Shown: positions 15,604-25,414, counted from the stretch's first letter. The stretch is 64,000 nucleotides of DNA from Pollutimonas nitritireducens (GCF_002849615.1 NZ_PDNV01000003.1:124001-188000), one strand, 5' to 3'. Numbers and translations are program-made. The notes: a model not told the origin generated them from the sequence alone.

Positions 15604-16950
15604 CTACGACAATAGTGAAAGCACCTGCCGGGGAAACTGGTTCGCCTGCGCAAGCAAGGCAGTCGCCGCCTGCTGAAGGATCTGGCTGCGCGTCATAGCG
15701 GCAATTTCGCTTGCGTAGTCTGCATCTTCGATGCGCGATCTTGCCTGCGATAGCGCCACCACGGCGTTCCCGCTTCCGGCCATGATGGCCGACAGCCGAT
15801 TTTGCACCGCAGCAAGATAACCACGGTAATCATTCAGTTTGGAAAGTGCCGCGTCGATCTTCTTCAGCGGTTCATCCGTGACCGGCGTCCGCCGAAGGAT
15901 TTGGATGGCATTGGCGCCTGGGCCGCTGAGCTTGAATGGCGTTCCATCGCGCGCAAACGTCTTATCCTGGAACTCGTAATAAAGCACCACCTTGCCGTCG
16001 GCGGTCATGCCGCTCTTGGCGATGATGGTCGGATCGGTCACAATCGTTGCTGACACCACGCCATTATCGGGATCAATATAAGTGCTGCGTTGGTGGGACG
16101 TAATGACCAGCGTCGCAGTGCCGGCCGCGAAGTCCAATTGAAGAGAGCTGTCTTCCTCGATCATGTAATGCTCGCCAAACTTGGCAATGACGTATCCTTG
16201 CACTTCGTCACCGCTGATTGGATCAATGACGCGATGAATGGTGACCTCTTGCGGCGTGGTCCCATAATAGGCGGCCGCTTCATCCAGGTTGAGTACAGTG
16301 TTCCAGTGCGTGACGCCATTGATCTGAAGCTTATAGGCGCCGGCATTATCGGCTGTCCCGGCCACAATGCTCTGTAATGGCGGCCCCAAAGGCAACGGAT
16401 TACCGTCCTCTACGACTCGAAAAGGAAAAAGGCCATTATCAAGTCCCAGCGTTTCCAGGTTCAGGGCCTTGAGTGAAAACGGAAAGGTATCGGCTTGTGT
16501 TCCATTTGGCCCCACTTGCATCGAAAGTGTCCTGGATTCGTTCAACAGGCCGATGCCGTTGAAAATCGAATCTCGGGAAATAGCTTCGATGTGAGCCAGG
16601 TTGCTATCGATCTCGCTCTGGATGGTTTGCAGGTTTTCTTCGACCATCGTACCGTTTCCGGCCTGGACAACCAATTCGCGGACCCGTTGAAGGGCATCGT
16701 TCATGCCTGACACGCCTGCTTCAGCCGTCTGTGCCAGACTCAGGGCATCCATCGAGTTTCGTTGAGCCTGGCCGTAGCCACGGATCTGGCTGGTCATGCG
16801 ATTGGCAATAGCCAGTCCAGCCGCGTCATCCTTGGCCGAGTTGATGCGTAGGCCCGAAGAGAGGCGCTCTATGCTGGTCGATAAGGCCCCGGTGGACGAA
16901 CGTAAGTGTTGCTGGGCGAGCAAGGAAGAAGTGTTGGTATAAATCTGCAT
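15604..16950 (-). CDS. fliC: Flagellin, apparently an orphan gene
   Basis: 448 aa. The N-terminal D0/D1 part is canonical (NTSSLLAQQHLRSS... IERLSSGLRINSAKDDAAGLAIANRM, then a long heptad helix). The C-terminal D1/D0 part ends ALLAQANQFPRQVLSLLS, close to the classical flagellin end. The central 200 residues (about 165-365) form a surface domain with beta-rich segments. There is no good Shine-Dalgarno sequence before the ATG, and no fliD, fliS, flaG or other flagellar gene is in view. It may be an extra filament protein expressed apart from the main flagellar locus. Confidence 0.9.
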   Translation of the reverse strand: MQIYTNTSSLLAQQHLRSSTGALSTSIERLSSGLRINSAKDDAAGLAIANRMTSQIRGYGQAQRNSMDALSLAQTAEAGVSGMNDALQRVRELVVQAGNGTMVEENLQTIQSEIDSNLAHIEAISRDSIFNGIGLLNESRTLSMQVGPNGTQADTFPFSLKALNLETLGLDNGLFPFRVVEDGNPLPLGPPLQSIVAGTADNAGAYKLQINGVTHWNTVLNLDEAAAYYGTTPQEVTIHRVIDPISGDEVQGYVIAKFGEHYMIEEDSSLQLDFAAGTATLVITSHQRSTYIDPDNGVVSATIVTDPTIIAKSGMTADGKVVLYYEFQDKTFARDGTPFKLSGPGANAIQILRRTPVTDEPLKKIDAALSKLNDYRGYLAAVQNRLSAIMAGSGNAVVALSQARSRIEDADYASEIAAMTRSQILQQAATALLAQANQFPRQVLSLLS

Positions 16951-17131
16951 GACGTAAGGGTTAACGGCGTTTGACGGCCATACCTTTACGACTGTTACAC
17001 GCTCAATTGTAAGCTCCAGGGAGTTCGGCCTCAGTTAAGATCAGAAAAACTACGCTGAAGCATTGCTCCCGCCAGGCGTGAAGAAGAAGTCACTCTTGGA
17101 CTCAACCGTCTCGATCGACAAGGAGAATTCA

Positions 17132-17902
17132 TTGCTACGTAAAGACCCCGTGAAAATGATCAAACAGGGCTTCGAATGGCTTCGACGTCGCGAATTGATA
17201 ATGCTCATCGCTGCCGCTTCGGTCTTTGCCGCCCTATGGGCTTTCCTTGAACTTGCCGACGAGGTGAACGAGCAAGAAACCATGGAGATCGACAAAATGA
17301 TCCTGATTGCGTTGCGCAATCCCGCTGATTATTCAGATCCCCTCGGACCGGGCTGGATAGAAGAAATGTTTCGCGACTTTACCGCCCTGGGCAGCTTTGG
17401 CGTGCTGGTGCTCATCACAGTGGCCACTTGCGTCTATTTGCTATTGCTCAATCGCGGGCGTACGGCTTTGTTTGCAATAGCCGCCATCAGCGGCGGCTGG
17501 TTGGTCAGCCACTCGCTTAAAATCGCTTATGACAGATCCAGACCTGATCTGGTCCCGCACGAGGCTATCGTCTATACCGCCAGTTTCCCCAGCGGTCACG
17601 CCATGATGTCGGCGGTCACCTATCTGACCCTCGCTGCGCTACTGAGTCGAGCCATTTCACCATGGCGGCTCAAGGTTTTTTTCCTGGCTTCGGCATTATT
17701 CCTGACGATACTGGTAGGCGCAAGCCGTGTGTACCTGGGCGTACATTGGCCGACCGACGTCGTGGCAGGATGGACCTTGGGTGCAGCATGGGCCGGGCTA
17801 TGCTGGCTTATCGAGCGTTGGCTGCAACAAAAGGGAGTCGTCGAGCCGGCGCCGCAGCTTTTGAGTGCCGATGAAACCCTGCCGCGCCGATCAGGGCGGT
17901 AG
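17132..17902 (+). CDS. PAP2-type membrane phosphatase
   Basis: 256 aa if the TTG at 17132 is used; AAGGAG lies seven bases before it. An ATG at 17156 is an alternative. The three phosphatase motifs are KIAYDRSRP, SFPSGHAM and SRVYLGVHWPTDV. Six hydrophobic helices are predicted and the catalytic residues would face the periplasm. Typical substrates are phosphatidic acid, phosphatidylglycerol phosphate or undecaprenyl pyrophosphate, and the sequence alone does not decide among these. Confidence 0.88.
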   Translation: MLRKDPVKMIKQGFEWLRRRELIMLIAAASVFAALWAFLELADEVNEQETMEIDKMILIALRNPADYSDPLGPGWIEEMFRDFTALGSFGVLVLITVATCVYLLLLNRGRTALFAIAAISGGWLVSHSLKIAYDRSRPDLVPHEAIVYTASFPSGHAMMSAVTYLTLAALLSRAISPWRLKVFFLASALFLTILVGASRVYLGVHWPTDVVAGWTLGAAWAGLCWLIERWLQQKGVVEPAPQLLSADETLPRRSGR

Positions 17903-18039
17903 TCCTGGGTCACAGCCATATCCGGATGAATGATTTGGGTACCCTTGGGTAGCTGCATGGGGTCGATGGACGAAGTCGGCGTACCAATAAGCTTTTGGCG
18001 CTTCGACGCACCGCAATCATCATTTCGTGCCTTGGCCGT

Positions 18040-21000
18040 CTAATGAAAATCACGGCTTGAGGTTTCCAGTTCACCCAATAATGGCGTTAAATCAACCAAG
18101 TGGCCCACAATAAGATGCTGCACGCCACTTTGCGACTGCCAGGTTCCATAGGCACCCAGAAGCCTGGATGTCAGCAGTTCCTTTCGTTGGCGCTCGATGA
18201 TTTGCGGTCGGACCACCAAATTGACATGACCCGATTCATCTTCGAGCGTCACAAAGACCACGCCTTTGGATGTTCCAGGCCGCTGGCGTACGGTGACGAT
18301 ACCGCAGGCGCGCACCAGCCGGCGATCGGGTTGCCCGCGCAACTGCGCCGATGAAGAAAAACGCATGGCTGTCAGTTTGTCGCGCAGAAGCGCTAATGGG
18401 TGCCGCCCCAGTGTCAGGCCCAAGCTGCGATAGTCTGCTGTCAGCGCCTGGCCTTCGCTGAGTAATGGCAACTGCGGCGTGCCCTGCTCATGGATCTGGG
18501 CTTCTTTCAGCAGGCCGCGCTCGGGTGTGCTGACGACGGATTCCCATAGCGCTGCGCGCCGATGGCCGGCCATCAACTGCAACGCATTGCCGGCAGCCAG
18601 ACTGTTCAAATCGTGTCGGTTCAAATCGGCGCGCTTGGCCATGTCGGCGACTGAGTCGAACGGTTGCACGGCACGCGCTTCTTCAATACGCCAGGCACTT
18701 TCCCTGTGCATGCCCTTCAGCTGATTCAGGCCCAGGCGTACGGCTGGGCGCATGCCTGCTGTTGATTCAAGCTGCGCTTCCCAGTTGCTGATTGTTGCGT
18801 CGACCGGCAGTATCGTGACGCCGTGGCGCCTGGCGTCCTGCACCAGCACAGAGGGAGAATAAAAGCCCATAGGCTGACTATTCAGAAGCGCCATCAGGAA
18901 GGCTTCGGGCTCGTGGCGTTTAAGCCAGCAGCTTGCATAAGCCAGCAAAGCAAAACTGGCGGCATGGCTTTCTGGAAAACCATACTCCCCGAATCCCTGT
19001 ATCTGCTTGAAGATCTGTTCCGCAAACTCTTGCTCATAACCGCGGCTGACCATGCCGTTGATGATCTTGTCGTAGAACTTACCCAGGCCGCCCTTGCGCC
19101 GCCAAGCCGCCATCGAGCGGCGCAATTCATCGGCTTCGCCGGCCGTAAAGCCAGCCGCCAGCATGGCCACTTGCATGACCTGTTCCTGGAAAATGGGTAT
19201 GCCTAGGGTACGTTCCAGCGCTTTGCGCACTTCGCCACTGGGGTATTCCACATCTTCAAGACCTTGCCGGCGCCGCAAATAAGGATGGACCATGCCGCCT
19301 TGGATCGGACCGGGTCGGACGATAGCCACTTCGATGACCAGGTCATAGAACTGACGCGGACGCATGCGCGGCAGCATGGTCATTTGCGCACGCGACTCAA
19401 TCTGAAATGTACCAATGGTGTCGGCTTCGCAAATCATGTCATAGGTGTCGCTGTCTTCGGCCGGAATGTCCTGCAATTCAAAGGGCTCGTCGCGTCGCTG
19501 CGAAACGCCTTCGAGGGCCCGTCGGATCACGCTGAGCATTCCCAGCGCGAGGATGTCGATTTTCAGGAGGCCTACGGCGTCGATATCGTCTTTATCCCAT
19601 TGGACGACACTGCGATCGGCCATGGCGGCATTTTCTATGGGAACCAGGCGGCATAAAGGTCCGCGCGATATGACAAAACCGCCGGGATGCTGCGACAAGT
19701 GCCGGGGAAATCCCATGAGGCGCTCGGCCAGGATGATCCATTGCCGGGCGGCAGCCGACTCCGGATCAAGACCGCATTCGGCCATGCGGGCCGCCAGATT
19801 GTTTCGCCCGTCCCAGTAATGGTAGGACTTGGCCACCGCGTCGACGATCATGGGATCGATACCCAGCGCCTTGCCCGTATCGCGGATTGTGCTTTTCACC
19901 CGGTAGGTAATGACAACGGCCGTGAGCGCGGCGCGGTCCCGGCCGTATTTCTCGTAGATGTACTGGATAACCTCTTCGCGCCGCTGATGCTCGAAGTCGA
20001 CGTCGATATCGGGCGGCTCGTTACGTTCCTTGCTGATGAAGCGTTCGAACAGATTGTTGCCACGTGCCGGATCCACTTCGGTGATACCCAGGCAATAGCA
20101 CACCGCGCTATTGGCCGCGGAGCCGCGTCCTTGGCAGAGTATTTGACGGCCACGGGCAAACTTCACAATATCGTAGACCGTCAAAAAATAGGGTTCATAC
20201 TTGAGTTCGCCGATGAGCGCCAGTTCATGCTCTATCTGTTCCTGGACGCTGCGTGGTATGCCTTTGGGAAAACGCCGATGTGCACCGGTGTAGGTCTCTT
20301 GACGCAAGTAGGCTTCTGGCGTCAGGCCTTCCGGACATATTTCATCCGGGTACTCATATTTCAGCTCATCAAGATTGAAGGGACATTGTGTGGCCACCTC
20401 CAGCGTTTCTTCCAGCGCTTCGCGCGGATAAAGGTTGGCCAGGCGCAATCGCGCCCTGAGATGGTGTTCAGCATTGGGTGCACGCTGGAAGCCGCATTCC
20501 TGTACCGACATACCCAGGCGTACGGCCGTGAGCGTATCGTGCAGAGGCTTGCGTGATCTCAGATGCATCTCGACCTGGCCCGTCGCAACAACGCGTATGC
20601 CCACGTGACGGGCGGCCGCCAGCACGGCGGCCTTATGGCGCTCGTCCTGGGCACGATGCAAGAGCGTCAACGACATCCAGCAGCGGCCCGCAAAGATGGC
20701 GGCTGCCCATTCAGCCTGGGCGACCAGCCGTTCAAAAGGCACGCCGTATTCGGGCACCAGCAGCACCACGCATTCGGGCAGGCCCTTCAAATGAAGAAGA
20801 CGCGGATCGACCGGACTTTCGATATCCGAGGGCGATAGCAGGTACTCTCCTTTTGGAGCCCGACGCCGGCCCAGGGTTATGAATTCACACAAGTTGCCAT
20901 AACCGCGGCGTGTTTGAGCCAGCACAACCAGCGATACGACGACATCGCCTGCCGCATTGCGCAGCATAAAACTGGATCCGATCAAGAGCGGTAATTTTTG

Positions 21001-21189
21001 TTTCTTGGCTTCGACATGGGCCCGCACAACACCCGCGACCGAGCATTCATCGGTAATGGCGATTGCGCTATAACCCAGTTCAGCGGCACGTTCCACCAAC
21101 TCCTCAGGGTGCGAGGCGCCACGCAGGAATGTGTAATTCGTCAGGCAATGAAGTTCGCCATAGGGTGGCAAAATGGATGATGTATACAT
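18040..21189 (-). CDS. dnaE2: Error-prone DNA polymerase III alpha subunit
   Basis: 1049 aa. The PHP domain opens with ELHCLTNYTFLRGASHP, the shortened form typical of DnaE2. The polymerase core has the catalytic PDIDVDFEHQRREEV; the thumb/fingers and an OB domain (about 940-1030; RACGIVTVRQRPGTSKGVVFVTLEDE) follow. The clamp-binding and tau-binding C-terminal tail of DnaE1 is absent, as expected. With ImuA and ImuB it makes the SOS mutasome for translesion synthesis. It starts five bases after imuB and shares the LexA-controlled promoter before imuA. Confidence 0.95.
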   Translation of the reverse strand: MYTSSILPPYGELHCLTNYTFLRGASHPEELVERAAELGYSAIAITDECSVAGVVRAHVEAKKQKLPLLIGSSFMLRNAAGDVVVSLVVLAQTRRGYGNLCEFITLGRRRAPKGEYLLSPSDIESPVDPRLLHLKGLPECVVLLVPEYGVPFERLVAQAEWAAAIFAGRCWMSLTLLHRAQDERHKAAVLAAARHVGIRVVATGQVEMHLRSRKPLHDTLTAVRLGMSVQECGFQRAPNAEHHLRARLRLANLYPREALEETLEVATQCPFNLDELKYEYPDEICPEGLTPEAYLRQETYTGAHRRFPKGIPRSVQEQIEHELALIGELKYEPYFLTVYDIVKFARGRQILCQGRGSAANSAVCYCLGITEVDPARGNNLFERFISKERNEPPDIDVDFEHQRREEVIQYIYEKYGRDRAALTAVVITYRVKSTIRDTGKALGIDPMIVDAVAKSYHYWDGRNNLAARMAECGLDPESAAARQWIILAERLMGFPRHLSQHPGGFVISRGPLCRLVPIENAAMADRSVVQWDKDDIDAVGLLKIDILALGMLSVIRRALEGVSQRRDEPFELQDIPAEDSDTYDMICEADTIGTFQIESRAQMTMLPRMRPRQFYDLVIEVAIVRPGPIQGGMVHPYLRRRQGLEDVEYPSGEVRKALERTLGIPIFQEQVMQVAMLAAGFTAGEADELRRSMAAWRRKGGLGKFYDKIINGMVSRGYEQEFAEQIFKQIQGFGEYGFPESHAASFALLAYASCWLKRHEPEAFLMALLNSQPMGFYSPSVLVQDARRHGVTILPVDATISNWEAQLESTAGMRPAVRLGLNQLKGMHRESAWRIEEARAVQPFDSVADMAKRADLNRHDLNSLAAGNALQLMAGHRRAALWESVVSTPERGLLKEAQIHEQGTPQLPLLSEGQALTADYRSLGLTLGRHPLALLRDKLTAMRFSSSAQLRGQPDRRLVRACGIVTVRQRPGTSKGVVFVTLEDESGHVNLVVRPQIIERQRKELLTSRLLGAYGTWQSQSGVQHLIVGHLVDLTPLLGELETSSRDFH

Positions 21190-21194
21190 GGCTA

Positions 21195-22640
21195 TCAGGC
21201 AAACAAACCGTGCAGGAACCAGCCCGATTCACTACCGCGTTCTTGATACAGCCAATAGCGTGCACCGTTTTCAGCCTGCGCAATGTAATAGTCGCGTACT
21301 GCAAGGCCCGCCCACCAGCCATCTTCGATACGCTCGGGTCCCCGGATGATATACAGCGGCGAACCATAGAATGGCCGATGCTTTTTCACCGGCAAAGACA
21401 CAGGATCGGCAAGCAGCCAGAAGGGCCGCTCCGCGCCGTCTACGCAGCCAGCCGAAACAGCCTTTTGATCAACCGGCACCCAGCGATTGGCGATTTCGGG
21501 GCGATGGTCGGCAACAGGACTGGGCTGCAAGATATTGTCGCGCCCCAAACGCGCCACGAGCACTTCGATAAGACGTTGACGGTCAGCGGGACTGCCGCCG
21601 GGATCAGGGAATAAGTCTTTAGGCGCCGGAGCCATGGTTTCTGTATCGGTCGCATGCAGATCTACCCTGATCACAGGCGCGGGCAATTCCAGATTGTGCA
21701 GGCGTTCGACAAGAAGCCTCAGCAAATGATCTGATTCCCAGGCAGGTGCGCCCAGTACCAACTCTATTTCCGTGGGCGCGCGGGCGTGGCGCCCCCGTTC
21801 GTGCCCCAACTCGAAGACGACGCGTGTAACGGCGCGTCGACGGGCCGTCAACCACCCGCAGAGCTGTTCGATGAGACGACGGGCAACATGCATGATGGTT
21901 TCAGCGTGCTCGATGCGCTCCATCAAATCGATGCGGCCGGTAAATTCCGGCGGCGCCACAATCCATTCAAAGAGTTCGGGAGCCTGGCCGTAGGCGGCGT
22001 CCAGCGCCTGGAGCACAGCCTTGTTGGTACGACGTTGCAGGCCGGCGCGCGGCAAGGCGCGCAGGGTACCCAAGGTGGTACAGCCGATACCATCGAGCCA
22101 GTCGCGATAAGGCATGACTGCGGGCAGAGAGGTGCAAGGCAGTTCATCCAGCCGTTTGCTCAGCGTGGGCAACCGCAGCACCCGCCGTAATCGGGGAGCG
22201 CGGGCAGCAAGCAGCCAGGCTGCGCCAGCCGTGGGCGCGATGGAAATGCATGCTGAAAAACCAAGCCCTTCCAGGCTGCGGCCTACACGTCGAAAGAGCT
22301 GCCGCACACCTCCGAACAGGCTAAGGCTGGCCGAAACATCGAGCAAAAGCGTATTGTCTTGCGATAGCGCGAGTTCGGGGGTGTACTGAAGCAAAGCCAA
22401 AGAAACTTCATCCAATGCACGTTTTTCAACGTGTGGATTGTATTGAACCAGCGTAGCTGTGGGGCATAGTGCGCTGACACCGCCGCGACGCATGCCGGGG
22501 CGCACCCCCGCCCTGGCGGCAGACGGCGTAACGGCCTTGACATGGTCGCGCTCGAGCACAACAGCAGGCTCAGTGCGCCAGTTCAAGCAGTGTGTGTCCA
22601 GGCTCGCGTGCGACAAGTGCACGCCTATCCATAATCGCAT
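21195..22640 (-). CDS. imuB: ImuB, inactive Y-family polymerase-like hub
   Basis: 481 aa from MRLWIGVHLS; a second ATG two codons upstream is possible. The sequence follows the Y-family fold (palm, fingers, HhH region GIGCTTLGTLRALPRAGL, little finger), but the acidic catalytic residues expected in the palm are not in place, as in known ImuB. It recruits DnaE2 and ImuA to the sliding clamp during damage-induced mutagenesis. Its first 71 bases overlap the end of imuA in another frame, so translation is coupled. Confidence 0.92.
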   Translation of the reverse strand: MRLWIGVHLSHASLDTHCLNWRTEPAVVLERDHVKAVTPSAARAGVRPGMRRGGVSALCPTATLVQYNPHVEKRALDEVSLALLQYTPELALSQDNTLLLDVSASLSLFGGVRQLFRRVGRSLEGLGFSACISIAPTAGAAWLLAARAPRLRRVLRLPTLSKRLDELPCTSLPAVMPYRDWLDGIGCTTLGTLRALPRAGLQRRTNKAVLQALDAAYGQAPELFEWIVAPPEFTGRIDLMERIEHAETIMHVARRLIEQLCGWLTARRRAVTRVVFELGHERGRHARAPTEIELVLGAPAWESDHLLRLLVERLHNLELPAPVIRVDLHATDTETMAPAPKDLFPDPGGSPADRQRLIEVLVARLGRDNILQPSPVADHRPEIANRWVPVDQKAVSAGCVDGAERPFWLLADPVSLPVKKHRPFYGSPLYIIRGPERIEDGWWAGLAVRDYYIAQAENGARYWLYQERGSESGWFLHGLFA

Positions 22641-23283
22641 GGTCAAACTCGGGAAATCGGGTGTCGGGATAGAGATGCAGGCTGATGGGCCTTGTGTGTG
22701 TGGTTCCTCGCCGCTTCAGGATGGAAATATCCAGGCCTTGAAGGGTGGACTGCAAGACGAGGCGCAGTGGCGAGGGTGAAGACTGTTCCGCCGCAGCCAG
22801 CGGGCGCATCACGATAAAAAGCGTATCGCCCTCTTGGGCAGCCAGTTGCAACCGGCGCAACGCCTGATTGCGCATACGGTCTTGCCAAAGCAGGAGCGCA
22901 CCGAACGTGCCGCTACGTAAAACTTGCTCAGCCGCCCACAATGCGTCGGCCGCGCGCTGGGCGTGGACCCATAGAAGCGAGGAAGGCGCACAACCCCAAC
23001 TTGCCCACGCCGCGATTTGTGGCAGATGTGGAGGTTGGACGAGCATGACGGATCGTCCGTTCAAACGGTTCAGGGCAGGACGCAACAGCTGCATTTCGCC
23101 AATGCCAGGCTGCTGCACCAACACTTCGATCAAGTTTCCCAACGGCCATCCGCCGCCGGGCAATTCAGCCGAAAGCTGGTTGTATCCTGTGTCCGTGCAA
23201 CGGCCCTGCGAGCGTGAAAGCTGGGAGGCTCGCCAGAGGGACGGATGAATGCGCTCTGGCGAAGCAATTTGGAGATGGGACAT
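22570..23283 (-). CDS. imuA: ImuA, RecA-like SOS mutagenesis protein
   Basis: 237 aa. The N-terminus (RIHPSLWRASQLSR) and the RecA-like core (LPGGGWPLGNLIEVLV, then LLRPALNRL) match the ImuA/SulA-like family; a complete Walker A lysine is not present. It forms a complex with ImuB and DnaE2. A consensus LexA box ends 17 bases before the ATG, making this the first gene of the SOS operon. Confidence 0.92.
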   Translation of the reverse strand: MSHLQIASPERIHPSLWRASQLSRSQGRCTDTGYNQLSAELPGGGWPLGNLIEVLVQQPGIGEMQLLRPALNRLNGRSVMLVQPPHLPQIAAWASWGCAPSSLLWVHAQRAADALWAAEQVLRSGTFGALLLWQDRMRNQALRRLQLAAQEGDTLFIVMRPLAAAEQSSPSPLRLVLQSTLQGLDISILKRRGTTHTRPISLHLYPDTRFPEFDHAIMDRRALVAREPGHTLLELAH

Positions 23284-23299
23284 GAGCGCCTCATAAAAA

Positions 23300-23319
23300 T
23301 ACTGTGTAAATATACAGTA
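23300..23319 (-). promoter_or_regulatory. LexA box controlling imuA-imuB-dnaE2
   Basis: CTGT, eight bases, ACAG (read on the minus strand TACTGTATATTTACACAGTA) is a full match to the LexA operator of beta- and gammaproteobacteria. It lies just before the imuA start. Confidence 0.93.
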
Positions 23320-23364
23320 TTTTTACCACGAATCTGTGGAGAAGGACTAAAGAAGCTTGTTCAG

Positions 23365-23766
23365 TCAGTCGGTGCCGCTGTAGCCGTCACCCGTAAACTC
23401 AATCAAACAAAAGCCATGGCCCCATGGATCCGAGAAACTGATCCAGCGTGACCCTCTCCACTCGATGCACTCGCCTTCCTGCAAAGCGCCGGCCTCGATG
23501 GCGCGCTTAGCCGCGTGCTCAATATTGTCCACGACGAAGTCAATGTGAACCGGCGTCCAATGGCGTCTGTAATGACGCACATCATCAATTCCTTTTGCTG
23601 GACTTGAACCCGCCGCCGTTTGCAGAAGACATATGTCCGACGATGCGCCGCTCAGTTCCGCCACATCGTCATCGATGATTCGACGCAGGCTCAGCGGTAA
23701 TGCCCCGCAGTAAAAAGCAATAGCTGGACCAAGCTGCGGAACGTCGATATTGATTAGCATTTTCAT
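23365..23766 (-). CDS. VOC (glyoxalase/bleomycin-resistance fold) protein
   Basis: 133 aa from MKMLINIDVP. Two beta-alpha-beta-beta-beta modules are recognisable: INIDVPQLGPAIAFYCGALPL at the start, HIDFVVDNIEHAAKRAIEAGA in the second, ending SFSDPWGHGFCLIEF. His and Glu residues fit a divalent-metal site, but the substrate is not identifiable. It is monocistronic, convergent with nothing, and 40 bases from the imuA promoter region. Confidence 0.82.
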   Translation of the reverse strand: MKMLINIDVPQLGPAIAFYCGALPLSLRRIIDDDVAELSGASSDICLLQTAAGSSPAKGIDDVRHYRRHWTPVHIDFVVDNIEHAAKRAIEAGALQEGECIEWRGSRWISFSDPWGHGFCLIEFTGDGYSGTD

Positions 23767-24068
23767 GGTCGCCATTTCTGACTCCCCGGGCATGAACGTT
23801 TGCTTAAAAACAATCGTTTATACTTTCTGCGGGTGCTCACACTTTCTGTGTGGCAGGGTATGCGATGGTCGGGCCGCCACGCGCCTTAACCACGACCCCA
23901 TGCCCGCACCCCTTTATTATTCCACTGTCAGTTTTCACCCTTCTCGGCGTGTCTGGCCTAGCCCCGTTCCAGAACAAATCCATTGAGCCGCCGGCTTAGG
24001 CCCAGCTGTGCCCTACGCAGCGGCCCATCGTCGGCAAATACTATCGTTTTTTTCTAACAAGAGACCAC
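23767..24068 (+). other. Leader/intergenic region upstream of nhaA
   Basis: No gene is supported in these 302 bases. The 100 bases before nhaA are G+C-rich and contain short hairpins (AGCC/GGCT near 23987; GCTG/CAGC nearby) ending with a T run and AAGAG before the ATG. A structured leader is possible. In some bacteria nhaA is preceded by cation-responsive riboswitch candidates, but I cannot match a known consensus by eye. Confidence 0.35.
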
Positions 24069-25304
24069 ATGGCCATTATAGAAAGAAGACTATCGCAAAC
24101 ATTCAAACAGTTCTTCGATTCTGAAAAATCAGGCGGGATTCTGTTGATCGTCTGTACCGTTATTTCGTTGCTTCTGGCGAATTCCTCGCTGGGAGAAGGC
24201 TATCTTCAGATATGGCGCGTGTATGTGGGCGGACTGAGCATAGAACACTGGGTAAATGATGCGTTGATGGCCATCTTTTTCCTGCTGATCGGCCTTGAGC
24301 TCAAACGTGAACTCTACAACGGAGAACTATCGGAACTCAAGAATGCGCTTTTGCCCATCGTTGCCGCCGTCGGCGGGATTTGCGTACCGGCATTGATACA
24401 TTTCAGCATGAATGCTGGAACACAAACACAGGCCGGTATCGGTATTCCCATGGCGACGGACATCGCTTTCGCATTAGGTGTTCTTGCTCTCCTTGGAAGC
24501 CGGGTTCCTGCGTCGCTGAAAGTATTTCTCGCTGCCCTGGCCGTCATGGACGATCTGGGCGCCATTATTGTCATTGCTGTTTTCTATACCGCAGAGATGT
24601 CCTTCATCTACTTGTTGGCTGCGGTGGTCGTGTTCGCCCTACTGGCCTGCATGAACCGCTATCTGCGCGTCATGTCTGTTTGGCTCTACCTGCTGGGCGG
24701 CGCAGTAATGTGGGTATTCATGCTGAAATCCGGCGTTCACGCAACGATCGCCGGCGTGCTCCTGGCCTTCGCCATTCCTTTCTCTGCCAAACAGGATGAT
24801 GAAGATTCCCCATCGCACAAGCTGGAACATTTTCTGCACAAGCCTGTGGCCTTCATCATTCTGCCTGTCTTCGCTCTGGCAAATACCGGGATCATCATCA
24901 GTTCCGGCTGGACCCAGGAACTTGCCTCGACAAACAGCCTTGGCATCATGGCCGGGCTGGTTCTAGGCAAACCAGTGGGCATAACTCTGTTGTGCCTGCT
25001 TGCCGTTGCCCTCGGAATCTGCAAGCTGCCCCTCGATCTGCGTTGGCGCCATGTATTTGGCGCCGGCCTACTGGGAGGCATAGGTTTTACGATGTCCATA
25101 TTCATCACCAACCTCGCCTTCACAGGAGAGGCCGACGTCATCAATGCATCCAAAATGGCGATCCTTGTGGCGTCTCTGGCCGCCGGCATCATTGGTTTTG
25201 CCTGGTTGAAGATCTTCGGCAAACCGGTGGCCACCGACACGGACATGGACACCATGGACTTCGAAGAAAGTATCACCGCGACATCCGCACAGCTTCCTCG
25301 CTAG
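24069..25304 (+). CDS. nhaA: Na+/H+ antiporter NhaA
   Basis: 411 aa, twelve hydrophobic helices. Family hallmarks are present: [37 protein letters not shown], and the paired catalytic aspartates in [19 protein letters not shown]. It exchanges two protons for one sodium ion across the inner membrane and protects against alkaline and salt stress. The acidic C-terminal tail ([12 protein letters not shown]) is longer than in the E. coli protein. A strong hairpin follows the stop. Confidence 0.95.
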   Translation: MAIIERRLSQTFKQFFDSEKSGGILLIVCTVISLLLANSSLGEGYLQIWRVYVGGLSIEHWVNDALMAIFFLLIGLELKRELYNGELSELKNALLPIVAAVGGICVPALIHFSMNAGTQTQAGIGIPMATDIAFALGVLALLGSRVPASLKVFLAALAVMDDLGAIIVIAVFYTAEMSFIYLLAAVVVFALLACMNRYLRVMSVWLYLLGGAVMWVFMLKSGVHATIAGVLLAFAIPFSAKQDDEDSPSHKLEHFLHKPVAFIILPVFALANTGIIISSGWTQELASTNSLGIMAGLVLGKPVGITLLCLLAVALGICKLPLDLRWRHVFGAGLLGGIGFTMSIFITNLAFTGEADVINASKMAILVASLAAGIIGFAWLKIFGKPVATDTDMDTMDFEESITATSAQLPR

Positions 25305-25323
25305 GACGGATCAGGCGGCTGGC

Positions 25324-25362
25324 GTGGCCATGCCTGCGAATGCAATCCGCAGGCATGGCCAC
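25324..25362. repeat. Perfect 15-bp inverted repeat after nhaA
   Basis: GTGGCCATGCCTGCG, a 9-base loop and CGCAGGCATGGCCAC. A very stable hairpin 20 bases after the nhaA stop, followed after some 10 bases by CTTTTCTGCTTTT. It probably acts as the nhaA terminator, though the T run is detached. Confidence 0.7.
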
Positions 25363-25414
25363 CACGCTATACTTTTCTGCTTTTATGGCATATGCCACGC
25401 ACCAGGAATTATTC

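Noticed and set aside
16961-16988. TAAA ... GCCGTTAA sigma28-like promoter before the flagellin gene
   Set aside because: The spacer is 16, not 15, bases and the start would be only a few bases before the ATG, leaving no leader. It could still be real with leaderless initiation.
23790-23815. GGCAT...TTTGC near the start of the VOC/nhaA gap
   Set aside because: One base too long between the two elements and far from a matching start codon.
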